Assembly: GCA_946221495.1 (NCBI GenBank) | Contig: CAMIFA010000162.1 | Location: 1 to 11,161, forward strand | Reading direction: 5' to 3' | Source of the DNA: an uncultured cyanobacterium | GTDB taxonomy: Bacteria; Cyanobacteriota; Cyanobacteriia; Cyanobacteriales; Chroococcidiopsidaceae | DNA length: 11,161 nucleotides | Shown here: positions 1 through 7,223 of the stretch, in pieces | How the letters are laid out: every line of letters begins with the position of its first letter | How positions within the stretch are numbered: position 1 is the stretch's first letter | Notes under the pieces: generated by a model | Told to the model about the DNA's origin: nothing | Databases searched by the model: none | Seen by the model: only the letters and a program-made list of their open reading frames with translations | Position numbers and translations under genes: made by a program

Positions 1-1
1 A

Positions 2-700
2 GCGATCGCTATTTTCTTTGTCTTTCCCCTAATTGGCATTGTCACTAACTTTGCTTGGCAGACACGCCAGCACCGATTGCAAAACGCATCTGGGGGTAAG
101 AGCAAAATTCCGCCCGTAGTTGGTACAGAGCATAACCGATTCGGTAGCTGGCTTGCAGGATCAGTAGTAGGGCTTTCTCTATTGGGACTGGCACACCCAA
201 TTTTTAAAAATATTTTAACTAACCAAGTTTGGAACAAAGAGCCGTTCCAAGTCTTGTTTATTGTGCTGCTATTTGCGGCTACAATCGCTTCTCTATTCTT
301 TCTTTATCAGGCAAAGCAACGACTATGGCGGGGGGTATTTGCAACTTTGACAGGTGCAGGCTTAATCATCTTAGGCTGTCAAGATGGAGTGTTTCGGCGT
401 ACGAATGAGTGGTATGTGTCTCACTACTATATTGGTCTTTCTGCGGCAATGCTGATGATTTTTTCTTTGGCAATTGTGCAAGATATCTACAAGGATAAAT
501 CGCATCGTTGGCGCATTGTTCATGCAGTGTTAAACTCTGTTGCCCTTTTACTATTTATTGGACAAGGTATAACTGGGGTAAGGGACTTACTAGAAATTCC
601 CCTTAGTTGGCAAGAACCATATATCTATAGGTGTGATTTTAATCAAAAAACTTGTCCGACTCCAGCAGCCGGAATTAGGAGTGATGAGGTAATGGGGTAA
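2..700 (+). CDS. DUF4079-family multi-pass membrane protein, 5'-truncated by the window edge
   Basis: The reading frame is open from base 2, so the gene starts before the window. The visible part is 232 residues. Hydrophobic segments lie at about residues 1-19, 47-68, 82-103, 112-126, 139-161 and 172-193, indicating an integral membrane protein. The pattern fits the DUF4079 family of cyanobacteria and plants, which has no settled function. Histidines sit in or beside helices at about residues 65 (LAHP), 141 (VSHYYIG) and 174 (RIVHAVLNS). The segment from RIVHA through GQGITGVRDL recalls b-type cytochrome helices; a haem role is my inference only. The C-terminal tail after the last helix contains two Cys. 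The stop codon overlaps the start of the kinase gene by 1 bp (TAATG), so the two are probably co-translated. Family call fairly sure; function unknown. Confidence 0.75.
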   Translation, partial: AIAIFFVFPLIGIVTNFAWQTRQHRLQNASGGKSKIPPVVGTEHNRFGSWLAGSVVGLSLLGLAHPIFKNILTNQVWNKEPFQVLFIVLLFAATIASLFFLYQAKQRLWRGVFATLTGAGLIILGCQDGVFRRTNEWYVSHYYIGLSAAMLMIFSLAIVQDIYKDKSHRWRIVHAVLNSVALLLFIGQGITGVRDLLEIPLSWQEPYIYRCDFNQKTCPTPAAGIRSDEVMG

Positions 701-2106
701 TGGGGGGTAAATGGAGGCTTGATCTTCAGTCGCTACGAGTGCGGCTAACTATTGGTATTGCTGCGGTTTCGGCTGTGGGACTGAGCAGTGTTGCTATCTG
801 GACAAGTTGGCAAATGCATAAAATTCTGATTGACAGTCAGAAGCAGAATATCGAGCAGATCGCTGAACGTTTACCGCGTGACATCGAGCTTTATAGTGAG
901 ATGATGCCCCTAGAGAATGGGTTGCAAAAGGCAATCAATAATCTCACAACTCCGCGTACACTCATCTGGGTTAAGCATTCTAATGACATTGCGGCGAAGT
1001 CTGCATCTTTAAATATTGTTGGCGATCGCACAGCAGCTGATTTAATTTCTTTGAAAAATATTCCCCTTAACGCTCAGGTATACGAACTGAACGGACGTTA
1101 CTTTGTTTTGTGTGGGGGAGCGCTGCAAGTGCAGGGAGAATCTCTAGGTGATCTGTTTGTAGCACAAGATATTTCCTACGAGCAGAAGATGTTTTTGGCA
1201 GTGGTGCGGAGTTTGAGCATTATTAGCTTAGTGTCACTACTAGCGATTACTGCCGCGATCGCTCTTTATATTCAGCGATCGCTCCAACCTCTACGTCAGA
1301 TTAGCCATTTAGCAGAAACAATTTCCGCCGACGATCTGAGCCAAGCACGGCTGCATCTCAATCATGCTCCTACGGAAGTGCGAGAGTTAGCGCAAATGTG
1401 TGATTTGATGTTGGCTCGCTTATCGGAAGCATGGGAGCAACAGCGACAGTTTGTTGGCAATGTTTCCCACGAGTTACGCACACCGCTCACAATTGTGCAT
1501 GGTTACTTGCAAAGCGTTTTACGACGCGGGACTAACTTAACTGAGCCTCAGCGAGAAGCTTTAGAAACTGCTGCTGCGGAAGCTGATCGTACTGTTCGCT
1601 TATTGCAAGAATTACTCGATCTAGCAAGAGCTGATACTGGTCATTTGCACCTGCATATAGAATCTTTGGTGCTAAACGATCTCGTAGTAGAAGTAGCGGC
1701 AATGGCACAGCAATATAGCAATCGAATTATTACGGTAGAGGCTGTAGCTCATCCGATGAAAGTGAAAGCAGACTGCAATCGCCTCAAACAAGTGCTGCTT
1801 AATTTAATAGAAAATGCGGATAAGTATTCTGCCTCCAACAAGCCAATTACCTTAAAGTTGGAGCAAGTAGGGGAACAAGCAATAATTCAAGTGTGCGATC
1901 GCGGTTTAGGTATTCCTTTACAACATCAAACGAGAATTTTCGAACGTTTCTATCGCGTGGACGAAGCACGTACTTCTAGCGGCGGCTGTGGTTTGGGTTT
2001 ATCAATTGTGAAAACATTTGTCGATAGTATGGGCGGTACTGTTACAGTACGCTCTAAATTAGGTGAAGGCAGCATTTTTTATGTAACTTTACCAACTGAG
2101 TTATGA
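700..2106 (+). CDS. Membrane-bound sensor histidine kinase (HAMP-HisKA-HATPase)
   Basis: A 468-residue two-component sensor kinase. One transmembrane helix lies at about residues 15-37 and a second at 166-191, bracketing an extracytoplasmic sensor region of about 125 residues that I cannot assign. A HAMP linker follows (about 190-245). The HisKA H-box SHELRTPL carries phosphoacceptor His257. The HATPase domain is intact: N-box LNLIENADKYS with Asn372, G1 box CDRGLGIP with Asp400, F-box FERFYRVDEA (about 414-423) and G2 box GGCGLGLSIV at about 428-437. All catalytic motifs are present, so it should be active. The start at 700 has GAGG 10 bases upstream and overlaps the DUF4079 stop. The end overlaps the regulator start as ATGA. 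The likely partner is the adjacent regulator. The signal is not evident from sequence; I cannot equate it with a named Hik protein. Confidence 0.93.
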   Translation: MGGKWRLDLQSLRVRLTIGIAAVSAVGLSSVAIWTSWQMHKILIDSQKQNIEQIAERLPRDIELYSEMMPLENGLQKAINNLTTPRTLIWVKHSNDIAAKSASLNIVGDRTAADLISLKNIPLNAQVYELNGRYFVLCGGALQVQGESLGDLFVAQDISYEQKMFLAVVRSLSIISLVSLLAITAAIALYIQRSLQPLRQISHLAETISADDLSQARLHLNHAPTEVRELAQMCDLMLARLSEAWEQQRQFVGNVSHELRTPLTIVHGYLQSVLRRGTNLTEPQREALETAAAEADRTVRLLQELLDLARADTGHLHLHIESLVLNDLVVEVAAMAQQYSNRIITVEAVAHPMKVKADCNRLKQVLLNLIENADKYSASNKPITLKLEQVGEQAIIQVCDRGLGIPLQHQTRIFERFYRVDEARTSSGGCGLGLSIVKTFVDSMGGTVTVRSKLGEGSIFYVTLPTEL

Positions 2107-2780
2107 ACACGGCGCATATTCTGCTAGTAGAAGATGAAGTCAAATTGGCTAAGTTCATTCAACTAGAACTAGGCTACGAAGGCTATCAAGTCAGCGTCGC
2201 TGATGATGGATTAGCAGGATTAACGGCGGCGCGGGAATTAGAGCCAGATTTAGTGATTCTAGACTGGATGCTACCAGGTTTATCGGGAGTAGAAATCTGT
2301 CGGCGTTTGCGGACTACTGGTGATCAAGTGCCAATTATTTTATTAACCGCAAAAGATGAAGTGAGCGATCGCGTAGCTGGTTTAGATGCAGGCGCAGATG
2401 ATTATGTTGTTAAGCCTTTCAGCATTGAAGAATTGTTAGCTAGAGTGCGGGCGCACCTGCGGCGGACTCAAGAAGCAGATCCTGATGTTTTGCAATTTGC
2501 CGATCTTAGTCTCAATCGTCGCACCAGAGAAGTTTACCGGGGACAGCGAATTATTGAGTTAACCGCCAAGGAATTTGATTTACTCGCCTACCTACTTGCT
2601 CATCCCCGACAAGTAATCGCCCGCGATCGCATTTTAGAGCAGGTCTGGGGCTACGATTTTCTGGGCGATTCTAATATTATTGAAGTTTATATTCGTTACT
2701 TGCGTCTGAAGCTAGAAGCAAATAACGAAAAACGCTTACTCCAAACAGTGCGGAGCGTCGGCTATGTGCTACGCGATTGA
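2103..2780 (+). CDS. OmpR/PhoB-type DNA-binding response regulator
   Basis: A 225-residue regulator of normal length for the family. The receiver domain (about 4-117) has acidic residues Glu10/Asp11, phosphoacceptor Asp54 (DWMLPG), Thr82 (LLTAKD) and Lys104 (VKPF), all intact. A winged-helix trans_reg_C domain occupies about 126-224, with the LTAKEFDLLAYL, VWGYDF and RYLRLKLE stretches and the terminal TVRSVGYVLR hairpin typical of this fold. It overlaps the kinase gene by 4 bp (ATGA), so the pair is very likely a cognate two-component system, with the DUF4079 membrane protein as possible accessory. The last 19 bp overlap the 3' end of the convergent icd gene. Many cyanobacterial OmpR-type regulators resemble each other, so I do not assign a name; its targets are unknown. 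Confidence 0.95.
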   Translation: MNTAHILLVEDEVKLAKFIQLELGYEGYQVSVADDGLAGLTAARELEPDLVILDWMLPGLSGVEICRRLRTTGDQVPIILLTAKDEVSDRVAGLDAGADDYVVKPFSIEELLARVRAHLRRTQEADPDVLQFADLSLNRRTREVYRGQRIIELTAKEFDLLAYLLAHPRQVIARDRILEQVWGYDFLGDSNIIEVYIRYLRLKLEANNEKRLLQTVRSVGYVLRD

Positions 2781-4213
2781 ACAGCCTTAGCTTCAAACGA
2801 TTTAATAATCGCATCTGCAAATTGGGAACACTTGAGCGGTTCTACTGGTGGTTCCATTAACCGCGCTAAATCGTAAGTGACTTGAAGGTTTGCGATCGCA
2901 TCTCCAATTCCTTGTTTAATTAAATCAGCTGCTTCCTGCCATCCCATATATTCCAGCATCATCACACCCGATAAAATCACCGAACCAGGATTAACTCGAT
3001 CTAGTCCCGCGTGTTTCGGCGCAGTGCCGTGAGTAGCTTCAAAAATTGCACATTCATCCCCAATATTAGCGCCAGGTCCCATACCGAGTCCGCCGACAAT
3101 TGCCGCAGCCGCATCCGATAAATAATCGCCGTTGAGATTCATCGTCGCTAGAATTGAGTATTCATCTGGGCGCGTTTGTAGCTGTTGGAAAATGCTGTCG
3201 GCAATGCGGTCATTGATCATTACCTTATCTTGCCACTGATTATTGCCGTGAGTTGTCCAGATGTCTTTAAGGACGTTTTCAACTTCTTGGCAGATTTGGG
3301 CTTTTTTTTCTGCTGTCAAGACGTTGTAGCCTGGTTCAATTTGCCGCGCATTGTCTTCTAAGGAGATATCTGGGTCATTTTCTTTGTTACTGAGAATCCA
3401 AGATTCCCGCTCTGTTACACATTCGTTACGAAACTCACTAGTCGCAAGTTCATAACCCCAATCTCGAAAAGCGCCTTCAGTGTACTTCATAATGTTGCCC
3501 TTATGCACCAAAGTCACCATTTGCTTAGATTTGGGGAGTCGTAGAGCGTGTTTAATCGCCCGTCGCACTAGGCGCTGGGAACCATGCTTACTAATTGGTT
3601 TGATGCCAATCCCAGAATCAAGCGGAATGCGCTTTTTACCATGTTCCGGAGTCGCAGGGATAAATTCCTCGTTGAGTAGCTTAATTAAGCGATCGCCTAT
3701 TTCGCTCCCCTGTCGCCACTCAATTCCCAGATAAATATCTTCTGTATTTTCCCGATAAATAATTACATCCAGTTTTTCCGGATTTTTGTGCGGTGATGGT
3801 GTACCTGGATAATAGCGGCAAGGACGCACACAAGCATACAAATCATTGATCTGCCGTAGGGCAACATTTAAAGACCGAATGCCGCCCCCTACTGGTGTAG
3901 TTAGTGGTCCTTTAATTGCCACACCATATTCTTTAATTGCTTGCAGCGTGTCTTCAGGTAAATATTGGTACGTCCCGTACTGTTCACAAGCTTCATCTCC
4001 GGCGTATACCTTGAACCAGCTGATAACTCGTTTTCCTTTGTAGGCTGTTTGGACAGCAGCATCAATTACCTTCTGGGTAGCGGGCCAAATATCAATACCA
4101 GTACCATCGCCGCGAATAAAAGGAATAATTGGGTTGTCAGGGACGACAAGTGGCTCACCGTTGTTGAAACTAATGCGGGAACCTGTATCGGGGGGGGTAA
4201 TCTTCTCGTACAT
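2762..4213 (-). CDS. icd: NADP-dependent isocitrate dehydrogenase
   Basis: Catalyses isocitrate + NADP+ to 2-oxoglutarate + CO2 + NADPH in the cytosol. In cyanobacteria this is the main supply of 2-oxoglutarate for ammonium assimilation and nitrogen-status signalling. Numbering from MYEKITPP gives 483 residues. The substrate loop carries Ser114, Asn116, Arg120 and Arg130; Arg154 and Tyr161 follow in the YRENTEDIY motif. Lys238 is in VHKGN, Asp335 in MINDRIAD, and metal ligands Asp363/Asp367 in LNGDYLSD. The NADP pocket shows HGTAPKH (Lys400), Tyr447 and Arg451, indicating NADP rather than NAD use. A segment longer than in the E. coli enzyme lies at about 265-330, as in cyanobacterial forms. 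The ATG at 4213 is preferred to a GTG at 4258 because the family begins MYEKI; no strong ribosome site is visible. Divergent from gun4; its 3' end overlaps the response regulator. Confidence 0.97.
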   Translation of the reverse strand: MYEKITPPDTGSRISFNNGEPLVVPDNPIIPFIRGDGTGIDIWPATQKVIDAAVQTAYKGKRVISWFKVYAGDEACEQYGTYQYLPEDTLQAIKEYGVAIKGPLTTPVGGGIRSLNVALRQINDLYACVRPCRYYPGTPSPHKNPEKLDVIIYRENTEDIYLGIEWRQGSEIGDRLIKLLNEEFIPATPEHGKKRIPLDSGIGIKPISKHGSQRLVRRAIKHALRLPKSKQMVTLVHKGNIMKYTEGAFRDWGYELATSEFRNECVTERESWILSNKENDPDISLEDNARQIEPGYNVLTAEKKAQICQEVENVLKDIWTTHGNNQWQDKVMINDRIADSIFQQLQTRPDEYSILATMNLNGDYLSDAAAAIVGGLGMGPGANIGDECAIFEATHGTAPKHAGLDRVNPGSVILSGVMMLEYMGWQEAADLIKQGIGDAIANLQVTYDLARLMEPPVEPLKCSQFADAIIKSFEAKAVQSRST

Positions 4214-4326
4214 TCTTACAAAACAACTTAGTAGGTTACACAGGCTACCCATAAACACAAAGCTAATTTATATGGGTTCCTTACTTGGGAAGGCTATCAG
4301 ATTTCGCTTGTCTTAGAATAGTCTGA

Positions 4327-4347
4327 GCGAACTTTTTTGCAGTTCGC
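4327..4347. other. Perfect 6-bp stem-loop in the icd-gun4 spacer
   Basis: GCGAAC (4327-4332) and GTTCGC (4342-4347) form a perfect stem around a 9-base loop. It lies midway between the divergent icd and gun4 starts. On the + strand the T-run lies inside the loop, not after the stem, so it does not look like an intrinsic terminator. It could be part of a leader RNA or a protein-binding dyad; nothing in the sequence decides. Confidence 0.45.
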
Positions 4348-4385
4348 GCCCAGCAAATCGTTATTGCCTGAGCTGCACTCATTAA

Positions 4386-4405
4386 AGCCGGGCGATCGCC
4401 TGGCT
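4386..4405. repeat. 20-bp palindrome with HIP1 core
   Basis: The sequence AGCCGGGCGATCGCCTGGCT is a complete inverted repeat except for one G/T position, with the HIP1 octamer at 4392-4399 in its centre. It lies in the divergent icd-gun4 regulatory spacer, about 90 bp upstream of gun4. It is longer than the bare HIP1 site, so it may form a cruciform or hairpin or bind a dimeric protein. The function is unknown. Confidence 0.5.
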
Positions 4406-4427
4406 AGTAACAAGGTTTATCAGGGAA

Positions 4428-4457
4428 TTGCTGATTACCCACTCTGTAGCGTTAAAT
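4428..4457 (+). promoter_or_regulatory. Weak candidate promoter for gun4
   Basis: TTGCTG (4428-4433) and TTAAAT (4452-4457) are separated by 18 bp and lie about 37-66 bp upstream of the gun4 ATG. They resemble a sigma-70 type -35/-10 pair, but neither box matches the consensus well. Read as a suggestion only. Confidence 0.25.
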
Positions 4458-4493
4458 TAATTATCAGTCCGTTCGCGCATCATCAAAGAGGGC

Positions 4494-5270
4494 ATGACTG
4501 ATCCAACAACTGCTTCCGGCTCTAATATCGACGTTAACGCAGACCCCGTCAACTTACAACGACAGGATAACGTTGACCTTTCTGCTCTTTACTTGCAGTT
4601 AACATCTGGATCTGAAAAAATCCAACAGCAGCTGATTCAAAAGCTTGCTACACTTGGCGCTGAGGGCGAATCTGTTTTGATGGAGTTTTTACGTCAACGT
4701 TCATCTGATCCCCCCACTTGGATTGACGGCAATGCTTACCAAGTGCTGTACAACTCTAACTCAGACTCCTCAACTGATTTTCTGCAAACTCATTTCCCTA
4801 CAGGAATTGTACCTCTACAATCAGAGCGCGGCATTGACTATAGTCCACTACAACAGCTACTTGCTATCCAAAACTGGCAAGCAGCAGATCGCCTAACGCT
4901 GCAAAAGTTGTGTGAACTAGCAGGAACGGCAGCAGTCCAAAGAAAATGGCTATATTTCACCGAGGTGGAAAACTTTCCGATTCCTGACCTCCAAACTATC
5001 AATAATTTGTGGCTAGTCCACTCAGAGGGCAAGTTTGGCTTTTCGATTCAGCGCGAAATCTGGCTAGCACTAGGAAAAAACTGGGAAAATTTCTGGTTCA
5101 AAATTGGTTGGAAAACCGATAACAATTGGACTCGCTATCCTGATAGTTTTACATGGAATCTCAGCGCTCCTAAAGGTCACTTACCTCTCTCCAACCAACT
5201 ACGTGGGGTACGAGTGATTGCTTCATTGTTATCTCACTCCGCTTGGTCGATCACTGAGCGCCAAAAGTAA
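4494..5270 (+). CDS. gun4: GUN4, tetrapyrrole-binding regulator of Mg-chelatase
   Basis: GUN4 binds protoporphyrin IX and Mg-protoporphyrin IX and stimulates Mg-chelatase at the entry of the chlorophyll branch, acting in the cytosol and at membranes. The protein is 258 residues. Residues about 27-105 are the helical N-terminal domain of cyanobacterial GUN4 (SEKIQQQLIQKLATLG, then FPTGIVPLQS). The porphyrin-binding core runs from about 115 to 252: YSPLQQLLAIQNWQAAD, LCELAG, RKWLYFTEVENFPIPDL, FGFSIQREIW, the WFKIGWK and SFTWNLSAPKGHLP loops, and NQLRGVRV. The match to the dedicated Mg-chelatase factor, rather than to GUN4 domains fused to kinases, is clear from the full-length layout. About 27 poorly conserved polar residues extend the N-terminus. 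AAGAGGG lies just upstream of the ATG as ribosome site. It is divergent from icd and no clear terminator follows. Confidence 0.95.
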   Translation: MTDPTTASGSNIDVNADPVNLQRQDNVDLSALYLQLTSGSEKIQQQLIQKLATLGAEGESVLMEFLRQRSSDPPTWIDGNAYQVLYNSNSDSSTDFLQTHFPTGIVPLQSERGIDYSPLQQLLAIQNWQAADRLTLQKLCELAGTAAVQRKWLYFTEVENFPIPDLQTINNLWLVHSEGKFGFSIQREIWLALGKNWENFWFKIGWKTDNNWTRYPDSFTWNLSAPKGHLPLSNQLRGVRVIASLLSHSAWSITERQK

Positions 5271-5424
5271 CCGAAGCAAAGAAGCGCTGGAAGGTTATAG
5301 AGCCAAAATACTGCTTTCCCAACCTCCCTTGCTTTCTTCTTAAGGCTCAAAAATATTTCTGTAACTCAATTGTTTGTCTTGGCTTAACTTCGGGAATCTT
5401 AGAGATATGTAGATAAACCTGAGA

Positions 5425-5441
5425 TAGCAGTTAGCAGTTAG
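5425..5441. repeat. Short heptanucleotide tandem repeat (TAGCAGT, about 2.4 copies)
   Basis: TAGCAGT occurs twice in direct tandem followed by TAG, 44 bp upstream of the ATG of the GAF pseudokinase. Short tandem heptamers in spacers are common in larger cyanobacterial genomes. This array is too short to claim a function. Confidence 0.5.
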
Positions 5442-5484
5442 ATGAAATACATATTATTGAGCGCATATCAAGGTGGGGGCGGCA

Positions 5485-7038
5485 ATGGTAAATATTGAAG
5501 ATAAGTTTTACCAGTTCAATTCTGGGATAGATCCAGCAGTGGAACAACGCCTCAAAGTATTATCCCAGTTGGGTTTACTAGAAGCAGAGACAATCCCAGT
5601 TTTTGAGGCAGCTACGCAGACGACTGCCGACTTTTTAGAAGTGCCAATTTGTATATTGGGATTTATAGATCAAAAATCTCACTGGTTCAAGTCAGCAGTA
5701 GGTTTGTCACGGCTGGGACTGATGAATCAATTAGCGACCACACGCTCATTGCTAAAAGAGGATTCTTTTTGTACTCAGGTAGTTGAAAGTCAGCAAGTTT
5801 TAACAGTTAGTGATACCCAAAATGACCCAGCTTTTAATAAAAGTGTGTTAGTGCAACGTTACGGCATTCGTGCTTATTTAGGAGTGCCATTAATGTTTTC
5901 GGAAATTTGTCTAGGAGCGATCGCTGTCATGGATTTACAGCCACGCACATTCACCATCAGAGACATTAAGTTTTTAGAACTTGTAGCTAGCTGGAGTATC
6001 AGTGAATTTGAACGTAGTCGGCTCCTAAAAGCTCAAACTAGCACTACCTCCTCAGCCACATTACCCGTTGCTAGTAACAATTCAGAGGCAAAAATAAGCG
6101 TCCCCAGCCTCACCAACAACGATCAACTTTTCGCTATCCAAGTCAAATTAGAATTACTAGCGCAACTGACGCAGGAATTGCGAACACCTTTAACATCTGT
6201 TTTAGGAATGGCTAATGTTGTCGGTCGTGAGATTTATGGACCTTTGACGAGTAAGCAAAAAGAATATATTGAGATTATTCAAAATAGCGGTCAATACTTG
6301 CTTTCAATGGTAAATGAAATTTCCGAACTAGGATCACAGGATGAAAGCAGTCAAAATAAACTTAATCTGACCTCTGTTGATCTGGAAATGCTATGCCAGC
6401 AAGTTTTCAATACTTTATCTGATGCCGCTAATCGCCGAGATCAACAAATTCGTCTGTCTCTAGAACCAGGACTAAATCGAATTTGGGTTTTAGATAAAGA
6501 TAAAGTTAGACATTTACTGTATCATCTGATTTTTAGTGTTATTCAATCTGCTACTACTAGCAGCGTTATTCATCTGCACCTTTCACACAAAGGTGATAAA
6601 TTAAACCTTACGGTTTCAACTTCCCATCCTTGGCTTGGTACTGGTCTAACTGAAATTGATCCTTGCTTCTATCAATCACCATCTGGCTCTAATTCACTGA
6701 ACCTAGAGACGTATCCAACTGAGAATCTCCAAGCAAGCGTCCAGCCTTACTCTGAACCCGAACTACCTACGTTACCTTTACAAGATAATCAGCCGTTAGA
6801 TTTACATCTTTTAACAGATATTGCTACCGCATCAGAAGCACAATTTACTGATATTAATAGTAGAAATTTCCAGGAGCAATCTCAACTTTACCGCTCTTGC
6901 GAGAGTTTACGTCTGTTACTTAGTTGTCATTTGGCAAAACTGCACGGTGGGCAGATTTCTGTTCAAGGTACAGCAGAATCAGGATACCGCTATCTAGTAA
7001 GCTTACCTCAATTGCCAGCAGAAAAGGAGAGTCTCTAG
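5485..7038 (+). CDS. GAF-domain histidine-kinase-like protein, probably a pseudokinase
   Basis: A 517-residue protein with no membrane helix, so probably cytosolic. A GAF domain spans about 34-178 (NDPAFNKS, YGIRAYLGVPL and GAIAVMDL stretches). After a Ser/Thr-rich linker (185-212) comes a HisKA-like helix pair, 217-283. The H-box reads TQELRTPLT, so the phosphoacceptor His is Gln230 (codon CAG). The ATPase region is eroded too: the N-box is YHLIFSVIQSAT without the usual Asn, the G1 box is VSTSHPWLGTG without Asp, and where GLGL is expected (about 473-478) it reads ESLRLL. An unusual polar insert of about 80 residues lies between G1 and that site. The C-terminal LHGGQISVQG...LVSLP is kinase-like. 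It should bind a ligand or partner rather than phosphorylate. ATG at 5485 is preferred to GTG at 5473 because AAGGTGG sits 8 bases before the ATG. A remote Hik2/CSK relationship is possible but not shown. Confidence 0.85.
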   Translation: MVNIEDKFYQFNSGIDPAVEQRLKVLSQLGLLEAETIPVFEAATQTTADFLEVPICILGFIDQKSHWFKSAVGLSRLGLMNQLATTRSLLKEDSFCTQVVESQQVLTVSDTQNDPAFNKSVLVQRYGIRAYLGVPLMFSEICLGAIAVMDLQPRTFTIRDIKFLELVASWSISEFERSRLLKAQTSTTSSATLPVASNNSEAKISVPSLTNNDQLFAIQVKLELLAQLTQELRTPLTSVLGMANVVGREIYGPLTSKQKEYIEIIQNSGQYLLSMVNEISELGSQDESSQNKLNLTSVDLEMLCQQVFNTLSDAANRRDQQIRLSLEPGLNRIWVLDKDKVRHLLYHLIFSVIQSATTSSVIHLHLSHKGDKLNLTVSTSHPWLGTGLTEIDPCFYQSPSGSNSLNLETYPTENLQASVQPYSEPELPTLPLQDNQPLDLHLLTDIATASEAQFTDINSRNFQEQSQLYRSCESLRLLLSCHLAKLHGGQISVQGTAESGYRYLVSLPQLPAEKESL

Positions 7039-7223
7039 CAGTTTGTTAGGGGTGCATTTTTGGGGATAATGAGCTATTAGTGTTCGTGGGTGGAGCAAGT
7101 AATTAAGCGCATCAAATCCGGATGTAGCTTTTCCCCGCAGATGGGAGCAAGACAGGCAACATAATTTTTCTTGTTAGCTTTTGCCTTCCTAACACCCAAC
7201 TAGCACCCCCGGAGACTTTCAGT

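Noticed and set aside
4235..4248. GTT-N8-TAC, resembling an NtcA site upstream of icd
   Set aside because: One half-site is off, and it lies only about 20 bp from the icd ATG, so a -10 box and transcription start would fall in the coding region. It does not work as an activator site for the chosen start.
4214..4258. GTG start adding 15 residues to icd
   Set aside because: The extra residues are hydrophobic and Cys-rich and unlike the family, which begins MYEKI; no ribosome site supports it.
3480..4316. Several open frames on the + strand opposite icd
   Set aside because: They are antisense to a gene with unambiguous motifs, lack family resemblance, and show compositions expected of a reverse-strand shadow.
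4407..4420. GTA-N8-TAT, second NtcA-like site (ATA-N8-TAC towards icd)
   Set aside because: Imperfect half-site, and the nearest -10-like TTTAAT is 20 bp downstream rather than the usual 22-23. Too weak to annotate, though icd is a known NtcA target in cyanobacteria.
5473..5484. GTG start adding four residues to the GAF pseudokinase
   Set aside because: The purine-rich AAGGTGG overlaps this GTG and is correctly spaced for the ATG at 5485 instead.
7092..7151. GGAGCAAG direct repeat (7092 and 7144) upstream of ictB
   Set aside because: Two 8-bp copies 52 bp apart without further symmetry or a fitting promoter; could be chance.
7160..7165. CATAAT as an ictB -10 box
   Set aside because: No -35-like hexamer at a suitable distance.
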